Assembly (NCBI GenBank): GCA_913062955.1
Contig: CAJXZP010000020.1
Span: 1-60,315 of the forward strand
DNA length: 60,315 nucleotides
Direction: 5' to 3'
Origin: an uncultured Flavobacteriales bacterium
Lineage (GTDB): Bacteria > Bacteroidota > Bacteroidia > Flavobacteriales_G > Salibacteraceae
The translations under genes were made by a program, and so were the position numbers. Of this stretch, positions 25,582-35,821 are shown piece after piece; the stretch's first letter is position 1, and each line of letters opens with the position of its first letter. A model generated the notes under the pieces. That model saw only the letters and a program-made list of their open reading frames with translations, was not told the DNA's origin and searched no databases.

Positions 25582-27258
25582 TTAAAACTGAAAATAAATA
25601 AAGGGTTGCATATCACTAGAAATGACTTGGTATAGCAAAACAATAGTCACAAATGAAATGATAATCTGGACAGCCATGGGGGCCTTAATAAATGTTTTTC
25701 GATACCAGTCTTTAATAGAAGTAGGAAGCCAGTGAATAAGGTATCCTGCGAACATGACCGTAAAGACTTTCCAAAACCCAGTTAGGATATCAGGAGCTAA
25801 TTCTATACCGAAATTGTCTTGAATTTGAGAAATGAGCTGAGATGCTTTTTCAAAGGATTCGGATCGGAACCAGATCCGAGTAAAGGTGATGAAGTTAAAG
25901 GTCAGGAAAATAGCCCAAGCTCTTTTGTACCAAGTGTCTTTGCTTTCCCATGGGCTGATTTTTCGCCATAATTTGTAGACCACAATTCCGAGTCCATTCA
26001 ATCCACCCCAAACCACAAAGTTCCAACTCGCTCCATGCCAAAGTCCACCAATAAGCATGGTTAACATCACATTAATATTGGTAATTAACCAAACTTTAAA
26101 GGTAGGGATGAATCTGGCCAGTAGTAAAGCAACCACCACAGCCGCTACAATGGCCCCCGAAACAACTAAGGAAGCGGAAAGCATGGCTATGAATGAAAGG
26201 CAAATGGATAACATGACAAATGTAAAAACGGATCCTCCTCGGTTACCTCCCATGGGTATATACAGGTAATCCTTTAACCACGTAGATAAAGAGATATGCC
26301 ATCTGCGCCAAAAGTTACCTGTACTGTCCGCTTTATATGGCGAATTAAAGTTTTGGGGTAACTGGAAACCCATTAATAAAGCCACTCCAATGGCCATATC
26401 TGTATATCCAGAAAAATCGGCATATACCTGTAGGGAATACCCATAGAGTGCCATTAATCCTTCAAACCCAGTATAGCCAAGTGGGTTACTGAAAATACGA
26501 TCGTTGAAATTGGAAGCGATGTAATCGGCAAGGAAAATTTTCTTTACTAACCCGTTTAGAATCCAAAAAACGGCCAAGCCAAATTGTTCTTTGGTGAGTT
26601 TATATTCTTTGTACAACTGTGGAATAAAATCAGCAGCTCTTACAATAGGGCCGGCCACTAACTGAGGAAAGAAAGAAACGTAAAATCCAAAATCTACGAT
26701 ATTTTTAACGGGTTTGACATTCCCCTTATAAATATCAATCGCATAACTCATGGTTTGAAAAGTGAAGAACGAAATTCCTACCGGGAGCAGGATGGAATCT
26801 ACTCTAAAACCACTTTCTAAAATGTAGTTGGTCATGTAAGCAAAGTGATTCGTGACTTCAAAGTGGGTACCGAATGCGTTATTGATGGAGCTGGTGAAAA
26901 AGTAAGCGTACTTGAAATACACCAGCATGAAAAGATTCAAGAAAATACTCAAGGCCAGCCATGTTTTCTTTGCCCCTTTGGTTTTCGCATCGGCAATCCG
27001 AAACCCAATGAGGTAATCGGAAATGGTAGAAAATAATAAAATGCTAATAAAGAAACCGGAAGTGGTCCAATAGAAAAATAAACTCACGGCAAACAACCAG
27101 GCATTTCGAATGCTCTTGTTTTTATAGACCATCGAAAATACAGCCATAACGATCGCAAAAAACACCCAAAATTCTAACCGCGTAAAGATGAGCGGTTGCA
27201 TAATGAAGTCTTTGAATCTTAAGAAAAGATCAGGTATATTGGTATTGTCCAGGTTCAC
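25582..27258 (-). CDS. MBOAT family O-acyltransferase (AlgI/DltB-like)
   Basis: 558 residues with about eleven membrane segments. Family motifs are FWRRWHISLSTWLKDYLYIP (near 318-337) and WHGASWNFVVWGG (near 402), whose histidine is the presumed catalytic residue. These proteins carry acetyl or other acyl groups across the membrane to a periplasmic acceptor such as alginate, peptidoglycan or teichoic acid. Two SGNH-hydrolase genes are transcribed upstream of it with gaps of 3 bp and an 11-bp overlap, the pairing seen in O-acetylation systems. Acceptor unknown. Confidence 0.88.
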   Translation of the reverse strand: MNLDNTNIPDLFLRFKDFIMQPLIFTRLEFWVFFAIVMAVFSMVYKNKSIRNAWLFAVSLFFYWTTSGFFISILLFSTISDYLIGFRIADAKTKGAKKTWLALSIFLNLFMLVYFKYAYFFTSSINNAFGTHFEVTNHFAYMTNYILESGFRVDSILLPVGISFFTFQTMSYAIDIYKGNVKPVKNIVDFGFYVSFFPQLVAGPIVRAADFIPQLYKEYKLTKEQFGLAVFWILNGLVKKIFLADYIASNFNDRIFSNPLGYTGFEGLMALYGYSLQVYADFSGYTDMAIGVALLMGFQLPQNFNSPYKADSTGNFWRRWHISLSTWLKDYLYIPMGGNRGGSVFTFVMLSICLSFIAMLSASLVVSGAIVAAVVVALLLARFIPTFKVWLITNINVMLTMLIGGLWHGASWNFVVWGGLNGLGIVVYKLWRKISPWESKDTWYKRAWAIFLTFNFITFTRIWFRSESFEKASQLISQIQDNFGIELAPDILTGFWKVFTVMFAGYLIHWLPTSIKDWYRKTFIKAPMAVQIIISFVTIVLLYQVISSDMQPFIYFQF

Positions 27259-27261
27259 GAT

Positions 27262-28608
27262 TTAGTTGGAATTGCTAGTGGAATTTGTGGTTTCAGGTAT
27301 TTGCGTGTAATACTTAGTGGCTAAATGGTCCCCATAAGCTTCTCTAAAGGCGACAAACAATAAATCTGCATTGAATTTATATCCTTTCCGAGTAAAATGT
27401 ACTTTGTCCTTTTGTGCGAGTCCAGCTCGTTCCCATAGACGGATAGAGTTTAAGCCTCCCATGACTTCAAATAAATCGTAATAAGCGGCATCATATTCCT
27501 GGGCCAGTTTGTACATCACCTTTTGTACTTGGAAAATGTTTTTGTTCGGATAGCGTCTAAGGTAATAACTGTCGTTATTGGTCATAAACAAAAATTGAAC
27601 ATCCGGATTTACCGCTCTAAACATGGCCATTAGGTCACGGTAATTTTGTTCATATGCGTTTTGTTTAAATTTTCCTGCAGGTACATTGGCATCGTTTATT
27701 CCAATTCCAAAGATCACTAGGTCCGGTACATTTGTTTCCAGTTGGGGTTGAAAATACTGACATCTTAAATAGGAGGGAACCGAGGCTCCATTAACTCCAA
27801 TAGCACTATAGGTAATGCCTTGGTCATCGTTTTCTAACCGAATTCCTTGTAGCACAAAATACGCTTGTAAACTATCGGTTTTTAGGGTTTCAAAAAGTAG
27901 GGTGTCGTAGGATTGGGCCAATTCAAATGTGGTTAGGCCTATGATCGAATCGGTGTACATGGTATCGACCAAAATGGATGAGTCTAAACTTATGGAATAA
28001 GATTCGGGAGTGGCCATATGGTAGATTCTTACTTTGTTGAATTTGTAAGAAATACGACCTTGGTCTATAGCGTATAATTTGGTGTGCGTTAGGGTGTCGT
28101 ATGTGGTGGCTGTAATACCCGACAATCCCCATGGACAATGATTTCTACTCAATGCATTTCTACAACCTTCCCAATTCCCGGTAAAGGTCGCTTTGTAATT
28201 TCCGGGATTGTTAGTATGGGCCATTCTATACGGGAAAATAAATCCGCGTTCGCCTTTTATTCCATCCGCTAAGGTGAAAAAGTTTTCGCGCATTCTACCC
28301 GAAAGCATTCCAGCTTGCACGTGAGACCCACCAATATGAATGATATTAACTTTTCCTTTACCGAAGGTTACCAGAGTATCTAGTTTGTCAAATAGACGAT
28401 TAAACCCATCTTGGCTCCCTGGAAATTCTAGGATGTTTTTATCGTAATTAATGAAATTGTACGACTCCAACTCTTCACTCGGATTTAATCGAGGTGAAGG
28501 CACAAAAGTGGGCTCCACATGAACATTGGTAAATTGCGTAAATACGCCAATTGCGGTGGCAAGAAATACAACGAAACCGAGTGATATGTAATTTGATTTA
28601 TTGAACAT
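27262..28608 (-). CDS. Membrane-anchored SGNH/GDSL hydrolase, second copy
   Basis: 448 residues with an N-terminal membrane anchor (about 9-27). SGNH motifs: IIHIGGSHVQAG (block I, serine in GGSH), FGIGINDANVP (glycine/asparagine block) and DKVHFTRKGY (DxxH, block V). The rest is a beta-rich insertion between blocks. It overlaps the preceding SGNH gene by 11 bp and precedes the MBOAT gene by 3 bp. Such proteins complete O-acetyl transfer in the periplasm or remove acetyl groups. Specificity unknown. Confidence 0.85.
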   Translation of the reverse strand: MFNKSNYISLGFVVFLATAIGVFTQFTNVHVEPTFVPSPRLNPSEELESYNFINYDKNILEFPGSQDGFNRLFDKLDTLVTFGKGKVNIIHIGGSHVQAGMLSGRMRENFFTLADGIKGERGFIFPYRMAHTNNPGNYKATFTGNWEGCRNALSRNHCPWGLSGITATTYDTLTHTKLYAIDQGRISYKFNKVRIYHMATPESYSISLDSSILVDTMYTDSIIGLTTFELAQSYDTLLFETLKTDSLQAYFVLQGIRLENDDQGITYSAIGVNGASVPSYLRCQYFQPQLETNVPDLVIFGIGINDANVPAGKFKQNAYEQNYRDLMAMFRAVNPDVQFLFMTNNDSYYLRRYPNKNIFQVQKVMYKLAQEYDAAYYDLFEVMGGLNSIRLWERAGLAQKDKVHFTRKGYKFNADLLFVAFREAYGDHLATKYYTQIPETTNSTSNSN

Positions 28609-30100
28609 TAGAAGTATCCTTTTTTATGGTATTCAAATTTTGTTCCCAAATTTCTTTTTCGTGCCAAAAGGCTTTCATAAATAATTCGGAAATTTTTCGA
28701 GTTCCTAAGCTGTTAAAATGAATGTAATCTTTACCCGCCAATGGCTTTTCAGCTTCCACCCAACTAATCATAGAGTTTTTGCCTCCCATTACTTCGTAAA
28801 TATCCCAGTAGCCCGCACCCGTTTCAAATGCCGCTGCTTTTAAAGCATCTCGAACCGATTCCAAATACGGGTAAGTCATGTAGGTTCCATCTACCTTAGT
28901 TGCCATATCGGATGGACCAATAATAATGAAAGCGGCATTCGGATTTATTTTCATTAAATAGGTGATTTGAGATTTGAACCAACGCGCATATTTCATCGCT
29001 TTTTCTTCGGTAGTAATGTAAGGAACCGTGTTTCCTCCGTATTGAAGAATAATCAATTTAATGGGTTGTGATTTCATGAACCCCGAAAGTTGTTCCCCAT
29101 CTAATCTTTTAAATAAAGTGCCTGAGCTGCCTCGAAGGCCAATATTATCCACCGTTACACCGTAATCCCCTTCAAAAGAAAACGCATAAAACTCCGGGCT
29201 TTTTTTCGCTAAGAACTCAAATTTTAATTTTTTTGGAGTCGTATCAAAATGCCAATTCATAGAAGCAAACCCTTCCGTAGATGGAACTATTTTGGAATCA
29301 ATTAGGGTGCTATCATCCACCATGACTTTGGTAATAAAAGCGTGAGAATTGTGCCCGTAAAACAGTTTGACTTGACGAAACCGCTTAGTCATAGAATAGG
29401 TCATTCTAGAGGGTTCAAACTGTATCCAAGCTTCTTGTGTTTCTGTGAAATTGGTGTCGGTAGGGTAGGTAAACATTCCGAAACTACATAAGGCACCATA
29501 ACGCTTATGGTGTACATTGGTATCTACTCGTCCAAATAAGGTGAAACGATTCCAGTTTTCGGAGTTGGTTTGTTTGATGGCTGCATTTGGTACCGCTTCT
29601 ACAGGTGGAACTAACCCAGCACCCATACCGCCATATTCTTTTTGAATTTGGTTTCGGATAATGCTGGTTATACGATCGCCTTCGATTTGAGAATCCCCAA
29701 AATGCATAATACGGACCTTCGTTTTTTTAGTCGCTTTTGTTTGGGCTAAAGCAGTAAATAATCCTGCCATAACTTCACGGTTATCATTATTCCATTGAAT
29801 TTTTGATAAACGTTTCCTGCGTTCTAATTGGGCTATTCGAATGGAATCTTTAATAGCAGTGGAGTCTATTTCCGCCTCCAATTCTGCCAAAAAGGATTCC
29901 ACATCCTCAATTTTCTGTACCTCTTCTACGGGAGTGGAGTCTGGTGCTAAAGAAGCAAATTTTAAACGTACATCATTCCCTAAATCAAACCCACCCTGAG
30001 GAGTAACATACGCCATAACTACGGATAGAACTCCTATAGCAAATAAGAAAAGAAGTGTTTGAATTGGTTTCATAAAATGACCGCTGTAATGATATTTCAA
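28598..30100 (-). CDS. Membrane-anchored SGNH/GDSL hydrolase, first copy
   Basis: 500 residues with an anchor near 10-30. Motifs: RIMHFGDSQIEGDRI (block I, Ser of GDS), LQYGGNTVPYI and GKDYIHFNSLG (DxxH). It shares the order and insertion pattern of the next gene but keeps the classical GDS, so the two are ancient paralogues. The likely partner is the MBOAT acyltransferase at 25582. The leading 65 residues are low in hydrophobicity and act as a stalk. Confidence 0.85.
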   Translation of the reverse strand: MKYHYSGHFMKPIQTLLFLFAIGVLSVVMAYVTPQGGFDLGNDVRLKFASLAPDSTPVEEVQKIEDVESFLAELEAEIDSTAIKDSIRIAQLERRKRLSKIQWNNDNREVMAGLFTALAQTKATKKTKVRIMHFGDSQIEGDRITSIIRNQIQKEYGGMGAGLVPPVEAVPNAAIKQTNSENWNRFTLFGRVDTNVHHKRYGALCSFGMFTYPTDTNFTETQEAWIQFEPSRMTYSMTKRFRQVKLFYGHNSHAFITKVMVDDSTLIDSKIVPSTEGFASMNWHFDTTPKKLKFEFLAKKSPEFYAFSFEGDYGVTVDNIGLRGSSGTLFKRLDGEQLSGFMKSQPIKLIILQYGGNTVPYITTEEKAMKYARWFKSQITYLMKINPNAAFIIIGPSDMATKVDGTYMTYPYLESVRDALKAAAFETGAGYWDIYEVMGGKNSMISWVEAEKPLAGKDYIHFNSLGTRKISELFMKAFWHEKEIWEQNLNTIKKDTSNVQ

Positions 30101-30164
30101 ATATGTAGAAATAATGATTTAACGATAAAACAAATGGAAGAAGTTCCCCACATAGAGATATTAA

Positions 30165-31595
30165 TTATTCGTTACTGTAAATTTTTAATTTCATTCCCGG
30201 ACTAATCTTATCCGTACATCCATTCCATTCCATAATGTTCTCGGCCGAAATCCCGGGGAATTTCTTGGAGATTAACCATAAAGATTCCCCATTTTGAACC
30301 GTGTATTCTGTCGCTTTACCTTTCCCTGGTTTAGCCTGGGTAGGTTTCAATTCAATTTTGTTATCCGCCATTTCTTCTTGTTTTTCACTGGATGAAATGG
30401 GGACATATAAGGTGAGTTTCTGACCAATATTTATGCGATCCGATTTTAAATGGTTCCATTGTTTGATGTGACTTACCTGGATATCGTATCGAGTTGCTAT
30501 TTTCCCTAATACATCTCCAGATTTTACGGTATACGTTATCGGTTTGTTTTTGGTTAAGTCGGGTATCCCACTTTCCATTTGCTTTTTCAACTTGGCCAGT
30601 TCTTCTTTCTTTCGTTGGACCTCCTCTTTTTGAAATGCAATAAACTCGTCATGTTTTAAATTAAATAAATCAGCTTTTTCGTTTGGAAGATAGAAAGCTG
30701 TTTTTGACTTGGGGAAAATGGTTTTCCCAATTAAAACAGGATTCATAGATTGTAATTCTGCTACCGAAATATGCATGAATTTATGAATGGTTTCAAAATC
30801 TAATGTGTCTTGACTTTCTACAGCTTTTAGATTTCCTTTAAAAATAGAATTTTTGGGATGAGGTGCTTTAAAATGTTCGATCCAGTTGGTCCAAGATTTT
30901 AAGTACGAGAAGTACCCCTGCAATTCAGGGTCAAGAGTAGTGTAAAAATTGGCTGCATTTACCGTGTCCAGTTGGCTTATTCTTCGGTTTACATAAGGGA
31001 CCGAGGTAAGGAATGCGGTAGTGACTAATAATTCATTATTCAAGTAATAGTCATTCAAAAACTTTAGGTAAGAAGAAGCCGCATAAGTGGAGAGTAACCG
31101 AGAGTTTCTTTCATCGATCCAAGAGTTTACGACTAAACCATATTTCCGGGCATTAATAAAAGACAATTGCCATTCACCCGATTTATCCGATTGATACTTT
31201 AGAATGGGATTACAACCACTAACAATTAAGGGTAAGATGGCATATTTGGAAGCGACATCTTGTAGGGAAAGAATAGAGTCATAGATCAATTTGGCATCCG
31301 TGTATTGAAGTAACAACGAATAGTAATCGGTACATTCTCTAGCCATGAATAGCGTTAGAAGTTCCTCTTCAAATTGAGGATTGAGGGGAAGAGAATCTAA
31401 AAATGAAAAATGTAAATTTTCGTTGTGTTTTAACTTTGGAGGGCAATCCCAAGAATTTATGTTCGATGGGAAGGAAAGAATAGTCGCATATTCCTTATTG
31501 GATTCCAACATGGGTTCAATCCGATTTGAAACAAAGTTTTGACCGATGGAAAAAAAAGAAATACAGAAAAAAAGCACTGAAAATAAAACCCGCAT
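30165..31595 (-). CDS. LysM protein with a degenerate MltD-type transglycosylase domain
   Basis: 476 residues: signal peptide (1-19), a lytic-transglycosylase-like domain (about 75-215) and two C-terminal LysM domains (about 353-398 and 430-475). The segment LPLIVSGCNP (121-130) aligns with the LPLVES-ALNP active-site strand of MltD, but V125 stands where the catalytic glutamate is expected, and the later AAYNAGP segment reads AFLTSVPY. The YGLVVNSWIDERN motif is kept. It is therefore predicted to bind peptidoglycan without cutting it. It lies upstream of the SGNH/MBOAT genes on the same strand with a 64-bp gap. Confidence 0.8.
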   Translation of the reverse strand: MRVLFSVLFFCISFFSIGQNFVSNRIEPMLESNKEYATILSFPSNINSWDCPPKLKHNENLHFSFLDSLPLNPQFEEELLTLFMARECTDYYSLLLQYTDAKLIYDSILSLQDVASKYAILPLIVSGCNPILKYQSDKSGEWQLSFINARKYGLVVNSWIDERNSRLLSTYAASSYLKFLNDYYLNNELLVTTAFLTSVPYVNRRISQLDTVNAANFYTTLDPELQGYFSYLKSWTNWIEHFKAPHPKNSIFKGNLKAVESQDTLDFETIHKFMHISVAELQSMNPVLIGKTIFPKSKTAFYLPNEKADLFNLKHDEFIAFQKEEVQRKKEELAKLKKQMESGIPDLTKNKPITYTVKSGDVLGKIATRYDIQVSHIKQWNHLKSDRINIGQKLTLYVPISSSEKQEEMADNKIELKPTQAKPGKGKATEYTVQNGESLWLISKKFPGISAENIMEWNGCTDKISPGMKLKIYSNE

Positions 31596-31696
31596 ATAGA
31601 CTTATTGGTGGCTACAAAAATAGCAAGCAACGGGCCATAAAAAAGGGTTGTTAATAACTGAGGAAAAGAAACATATCCTTTTCCTCAGTTACTGGT

Positions 31697-32578
31697 TTAT
31701 TGTTCGAGTAATTCTACCGTTGCGGCATCTACAGATGAGGTGTAAAAATACCCTAAAGCTAATACTTCATCTTCCCCTTCTTTGTATACATTGCCTCTGA
31801 TTTCAGCTGGCGGAGATGCAAATGGACTTCCCACCTGTAACAGTTGTTGACTTACCAAGAGGATGTAGTCGAAATAACGTGCTGAAATTGTGGTTTGTTC
31901 AATAGTCACAAAAACCTGACCGGTTAGGGACTCATTTTTGTATTCTTCGAATTCTTCTTGATCTAAACTATATACATCGAAATCAATCACATCTTGTCCA
32001 TCCACAAAACGGTCATCAGAAACAAATATGTCTTCCGCGGCAAAGTTGTATTGGCCATTAACGTACGATTTCCATTGGTAATTGTCTCCTAATCCAGCAG
32101 GTTCTAGGGTGTTGATTTTAACCAAAAAATCTCCTTTATCGGCCGAAGGACCGTCTTCTTCTGAAAGTTCGTGCCAAATGGTATCAATGGGTACAATGGA
32201 CTCCATTAACTCCGATGCGGATAAATAAGACGTGCCGTCAGGTAAAGAAATGTGAATTTGGTATTCTTTTCCTTCTAGTCCTTGGTATGGCAATTCAAAC
32301 TGTAACTCCGTATCGTTGAAAACATACGTTCCTGCATATGCTCCGTTTTCTTGTAAGGTGACCACGGCCGATTTGTATTTTGAATATTCTGGCGGTTGAG
32401 GCGCAAAATAGTTGTCTAAACTACTTAAACGTACGGATTGAATGACATCTAAGTTTGAGATAAACCCATCCACTACTAAAACCGGTTCTGGATCATCTAG
32501 ATCTAATGTGATTACGTCTGTACATGCCGAGATCGAGAATACAGATAAAATGGCGATAATATAGATATGTAATTTCAT
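31697..32578 (-). CDS. DUF4249 lipoprotein, partner of the TonB receptor
   Basis: 293 residues with lipobox FSISAC (Cys19), then a beta-sandwich start (LDDPEPVLVVDGFISN) typical of DUF4249, which recurs next to TonB-dependent receptors in Bacteroidota. It is transcribed 10 bp after the receptor gene. It probably sits on the outer surface as a ligand-binding or capping subunit. The ligand is unknown. Confidence 0.85.
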   Translation of the reverse strand: MKLHIYIIAILSVFSISACTDVITLDLDDPEPVLVVDGFISNLDVIQSVRLSSLDNYFAPQPPEYSKYKSAVVTLQENGAYAGTYVFNDTELQFELPYQGLEGKEYQIHISLPDGTSYLSASELMESIVPIDTIWHELSEEDGPSADKGDFLVKINTLEPAGLGDNYQWKSYVNGQYNFAAEDIFVSDDRFVDGQDVIDFDVYSLDQEEFEEYKNESLTGQVFVTIEQTTISARYFDYILLVSQQLLQVGSPFASPPAEIRGNVYKEGEDEVLALGYFYTSSVDAATVELLEQ

Positions 32579-32588
32579 GATTTACGTA

Positions 32589-34979
32589 TTAAAATTTGAA
32601 ATTATAAGTAATGAATGGTACCGGAATACCAATAATTGAAAGTTGCTTTGCCTCCGTTAACAAAGGATTGTCGTCACTAGGAGAAAAATAGATAGAGTAT
32701 GGGTTTTTGTTACCGTAGAGGTTATATAAACCAAAAGCAATGGAATGTTTTAGTTTGTCATTTTTAGCTTTAAGTTTATAGGTTGCCGAGATATCTAAAC
32801 GGTGGGTGCTTGGGATTCTGGAAGCATTTCGAGTTCGGTAATCTGGTAATACTTTTCCTTCCCAAACATATCCCCCATTAGGGTAGGTGGCTGGTCGGCC
32901 AGTCATGAAAATGAAGTTACCCGATAATTTCCATTTCTCATTTATATCATACATCGCAACAAGGGTTAAATCATGTGTTTTGTCCCAATTGGTTGCATAG
33001 GGTTGTCCTCCGTTAATTCCGTTGGCTACGTCTTTGTACGTTGGGGTACTAAAGCCTGGAACTGTCATGGTTGTTTTTGAAAGCGTATAGGCAATCCACC
33101 CCGTTAAGTTACCTTTCTTTTTATTGATCATGAATTCCAGCCCATAACTTTTACCGTTTCCGATTAATAATTCCGTTTCTATGGTTTCATTCAATAAAAG
33201 TTCCGCACCATTTCTATAATCTACCAAATTGCGCATCTCTTTGTAATACCCTTCAATAGAAAGTTCATAAACATTCTTTTTGAAATTACGGAAGTACCCT
33301 AAAACATATTGATCCGCTTCGGATGGTTTGACATAATAGCCTGCAGGCTTCCAAATGTCAATTGGGGTAGCCGATGTGGTATTACTAATTAAATGCATGT
33401 ATTGTTTGGTCCGTTGATAACTCGCTTTAATAGAGCTTTTTTTATTGAGTACATAATTAGCCGAAACCCGAGGTTCCAGTCCTCCGTAGTTAGCTACCAT
33501 TTCTCCTTTGTCGTAATGCTTCACATCTACAATTTCTGATGCATTGGTAGCTACGCCATCTTTATAAATGTCAATGTCTTGTTCTCCCACATTAAAATAA
33601 TGGGTGTAACGAAGTCCATATTGTAATTTTAATTTTTTGGTGACTTCTTGCTCAGCACCTATAAATAGACTGGGCATGTGAGCATATTCTTTTTGAACCT
33701 CAAATGGCGTGAAAATGGATTCTGATCCTAGTGGTTTTATTTCTCCTGGGGAGAACGTGTAGTTTTGATATTCGGCCCCATATTCTAAGGTCAGTTTTGG
33801 GGATAGGAAGTAGGTGAAATCGGCTTTCGCTTCCATATTAATAATCCGGGATGACCATTCAAATGCGGAAGTTCCAGAAGGAACACCTAAAGCATAACTA
33901 TAATCGGAATATACTCCGGTAATATTCATAAAATGTTTGTCGCTTATGATATGGTTCCATCGAACAGTTCCGGTGGCGTTACCCCATTTCATTTTAAATT
34001 GTTCGCCAAATCCAAAAATATCTTTACCGAAATACCCCGAGACAAACACTCGGTTTTTGTCATTGACTTTCCAACTTACCTTGGTGTTCAAATCATAAAA
34101 GTAGGCTTGGTTATCTTTATTGTTTTTGGAAAACTTCAAGAACAAATCAGCATAGGATCTTCTGGCTGAAACCAAAAATGAAATCTTATCTTTTACAATA
34201 GGCCCTTCTAAAGTTAGCCTGCTAAATAATAAACCAATACCTCCAGTAGCCGAAAATCGTTTGTCGTTTCCATCTCGTTGACGAACATCCATTACAGAGG
34301 ATAAACGACCTCCGTATTTAGAAGGGATCCCCCCTTTATATAAGGTGACATCCTTTATCGCATCTGGATTAAAAACGGAAAAGAATCCAAATAGGTGAGA
34401 GGAATTATACACAGGAGCTTCATCCAGTAAAATAAGGTTTTGATCAATGTTTCCACCTCGTACGTTAAATCCCGAAGCTCCTTCACCAACACTAGTTACG
34501 CCAGGTCTAAGCTGAATGGATTTAATGACATCCGCTTCGCCCAATAGTTGTGGGATTTCTTTTATGGTGGAAATGCTCATTTTTTCCACACTCATTTGAA
34601 TCTTGGTAATGTTTTCATCCTCCTTAGTCGCAGAAACCACAAACTCTGTTAATACCTGGTCAGAGGTTTTTAATGAGAGTGTTAATGTTCTGGAAGAATT
34701 AAGTTCGAAGGAGTCGATTTGAGTCTGATATCCGATATACGAAATTTCAAAAGTGTAAAATCCTTTTGGGATAGTTAAACTGTAAAAGCCATATACATTG
34801 GTGGCTGCTCCAGCTCCCAATTGTTTTACCTTGATGGTAGCGCCAATAAGATCTTCGCCTGTGTTCGCATCTCGGATATACCCACTTAAGGTATATTTTT
34901 CGGCTTTGGTTTGCGCAAGGAGCGTTCCTGAAATTCCTATTAGAAAGGAAATTAGAAACAGTTTATAGAAAAGTTTCAT
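32589..34979 (-). CDS. TonB-dependent outer-membrane receptor with N-terminal carboxypeptidase-like domain
   Basis: 796 residues: signal peptide (about 1-22), a carboxypeptidase-regulatory-like domain (YTLSGYIRDANTGEDLIGA, 28-110), plug domain (about 125-225, with GEGASGFNVRGGN and VYNSSHLFGFFSVFNPDAI) and a beta-barrel ending in FITYNFKF with a terminal aromatic. It imports a substrate using TonB energy. The DUF4249 partner suggests a cofactor, peptide or glycan ligand, but there are no linked SusD, hydrolase or siderophore genes, so the ligand cannot be assigned. Confidence 0.93.
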   Translation of the reverse strand: MKLFYKLFLISFLIGISGTLLAQTKAEKYTLSGYIRDANTGEDLIGATIKVKQLGAGAATNVYGFYSLTIPKGFYTFEISYIGYQTQIDSFELNSSRTLTLSLKTSDQVLTEFVVSATKEDENITKIQMSVEKMSISTIKEIPQLLGEADVIKSIQLRPGVTSVGEGASGFNVRGGNIDQNLILLDEAPVYNSSHLFGFFSVFNPDAIKDVTLYKGGIPSKYGGRLSSVMDVRQRDGNDKRFSATGGIGLLFSRLTLEGPIVKDKISFLVSARRSYADLFLKFSKNNKDNQAYFYDLNTKVSWKVNDKNRVFVSGYFGKDIFGFGEQFKMKWGNATGTVRWNHIISDKHFMNITGVYSDYSYALGVPSGTSAFEWSSRIINMEAKADFTYFLSPKLTLEYGAEYQNYTFSPGEIKPLGSESIFTPFEVQKEYAHMPSLFIGAEQEVTKKLKLQYGLRYTHYFNVGEQDIDIYKDGVATNASEIVDVKHYDKGEMVANYGGLEPRVSANYVLNKKSSIKASYQRTKQYMHLISNTTSATPIDIWKPAGYYVKPSEADQYVLGYFRNFKKNVYELSIEGYYKEMRNLVDYRNGAELLLNETIETELLIGNGKSYGLEFMINKKKGNLTGWIAYTLSKTTMTVPGFSTPTYKDVANGINGGQPYATNWDKTHDLTLVAMYDINEKWKLSGNFIFMTGRPATYPNGGYVWEGKVLPDYRTRNASRIPSTHRLDISATYKLKAKNDKLKHSIAFGLYNLYGNKNPYSIYFSPSDDNPLLTEAKQLSIIGIPVPFITYNFKF

Positions 34980-35203
34980 TACTAGTTTTTAGTTTAATTT
35001 GGGATGCAAAAATGTATGGAATTTGTGGATTGTCTATGTTATTTCGGACAAACGGTAAAAAAATAGTTTAAGTGTGTTTACATGAATATTTAATATTATT
35101 AGTTGAATTTGAAGCAATTCAAAAAATATGCCATAGGTGAAATCTTAAGCAAGTAAAATTATATTGGGTGATGAATTTTGGGTTTGGAACGATTAATAGG
35201 AGG

Positions 35204-35815
35204 CTATTTAACGAAGGTGGTCAATAGTTTTTTTGAGCCAATATAGGCTTCTAATACATCCCCAATTTCTACTTTTCCTACGCCTGCCGGAGTTCCTGTA
35301 TAAATCAAATCTCCAATTTTTAAAGTGAAGTACTTTGAAACATGTTCAATGAGTGTGTCAATTGAGAAAAGCATGTCCTTTGTATTTCCGGCTTGGATTA
35401 ATTTCCCGTTCTTGGTCATAGAGAAATCAATATTCTCCATGATTTGGTTTTCTTTTATTGGGATGAACTTACCTATTGGGGCGGAACCATCGAAGGCTTT
35501 CGCTTTTTCCCAAGGCAAACCTTTTTCCTTAAGTTGTGCTTGTAGGTCTCTTGCCGTAAAGTCAATTCCTACCGAAATGGAATTGTAATATTTTCTAGCA
35601 AACTTTTTTTGTATATGTTTCCCTACCTTAGTGATCTTTACCACAACTTCCAATTCGTGATGTACATCCTGAGTGAAACTTGGAATGAAAAAGGGTTTGT
35701 TGGTTTGAAGAATTGCGGAATCGGGTTTCATGAAAACGACTGGTTCCTTCGGTACTGGATTGTTTAGTTCCTTGGCATGATCTACATAATTTCTTCCAAT
35801 ACAGATAATCTTCAT
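35204..35815 (-). CDS. Fumarylacetoacetate hydrolase family protein
   Basis: 203 residues, the short form of the family. Visible signature: KIICIGRNYVDHAKEL at the start, metal-site HHELEVVVKI, AFDGSAPIG and LIYTGTPAGVG near the end. Members hydrolyse or decarboxylate acyl-pyruvates and related beta-diketo acids; close short relatives act on acylpyruvate or oxaloacetate. It follows the exonuclease gene by 6 bp on the same strand. Confidence 0.9.
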   Translation of the reverse strand: MKIICIGRNYVDHAKELNNPVPKEPVVFMKPDSAILQTNKPFFIPSFTQDVHHELEVVVKITKVGKHIQKKFARKYYNSISVGIDFTARDLQAQLKEKGLPWEKAKAFDGSAPIGKFIPIKENQIMENIDFSMTKNGKLIQAGNTKDMLFSIDTLIEHVSKYFTLKIGDLIYTGTPAGVGKVEIGDVLEAYIGSKKLLTTFVK

Positions 35816-35821
35816 CTTCGT

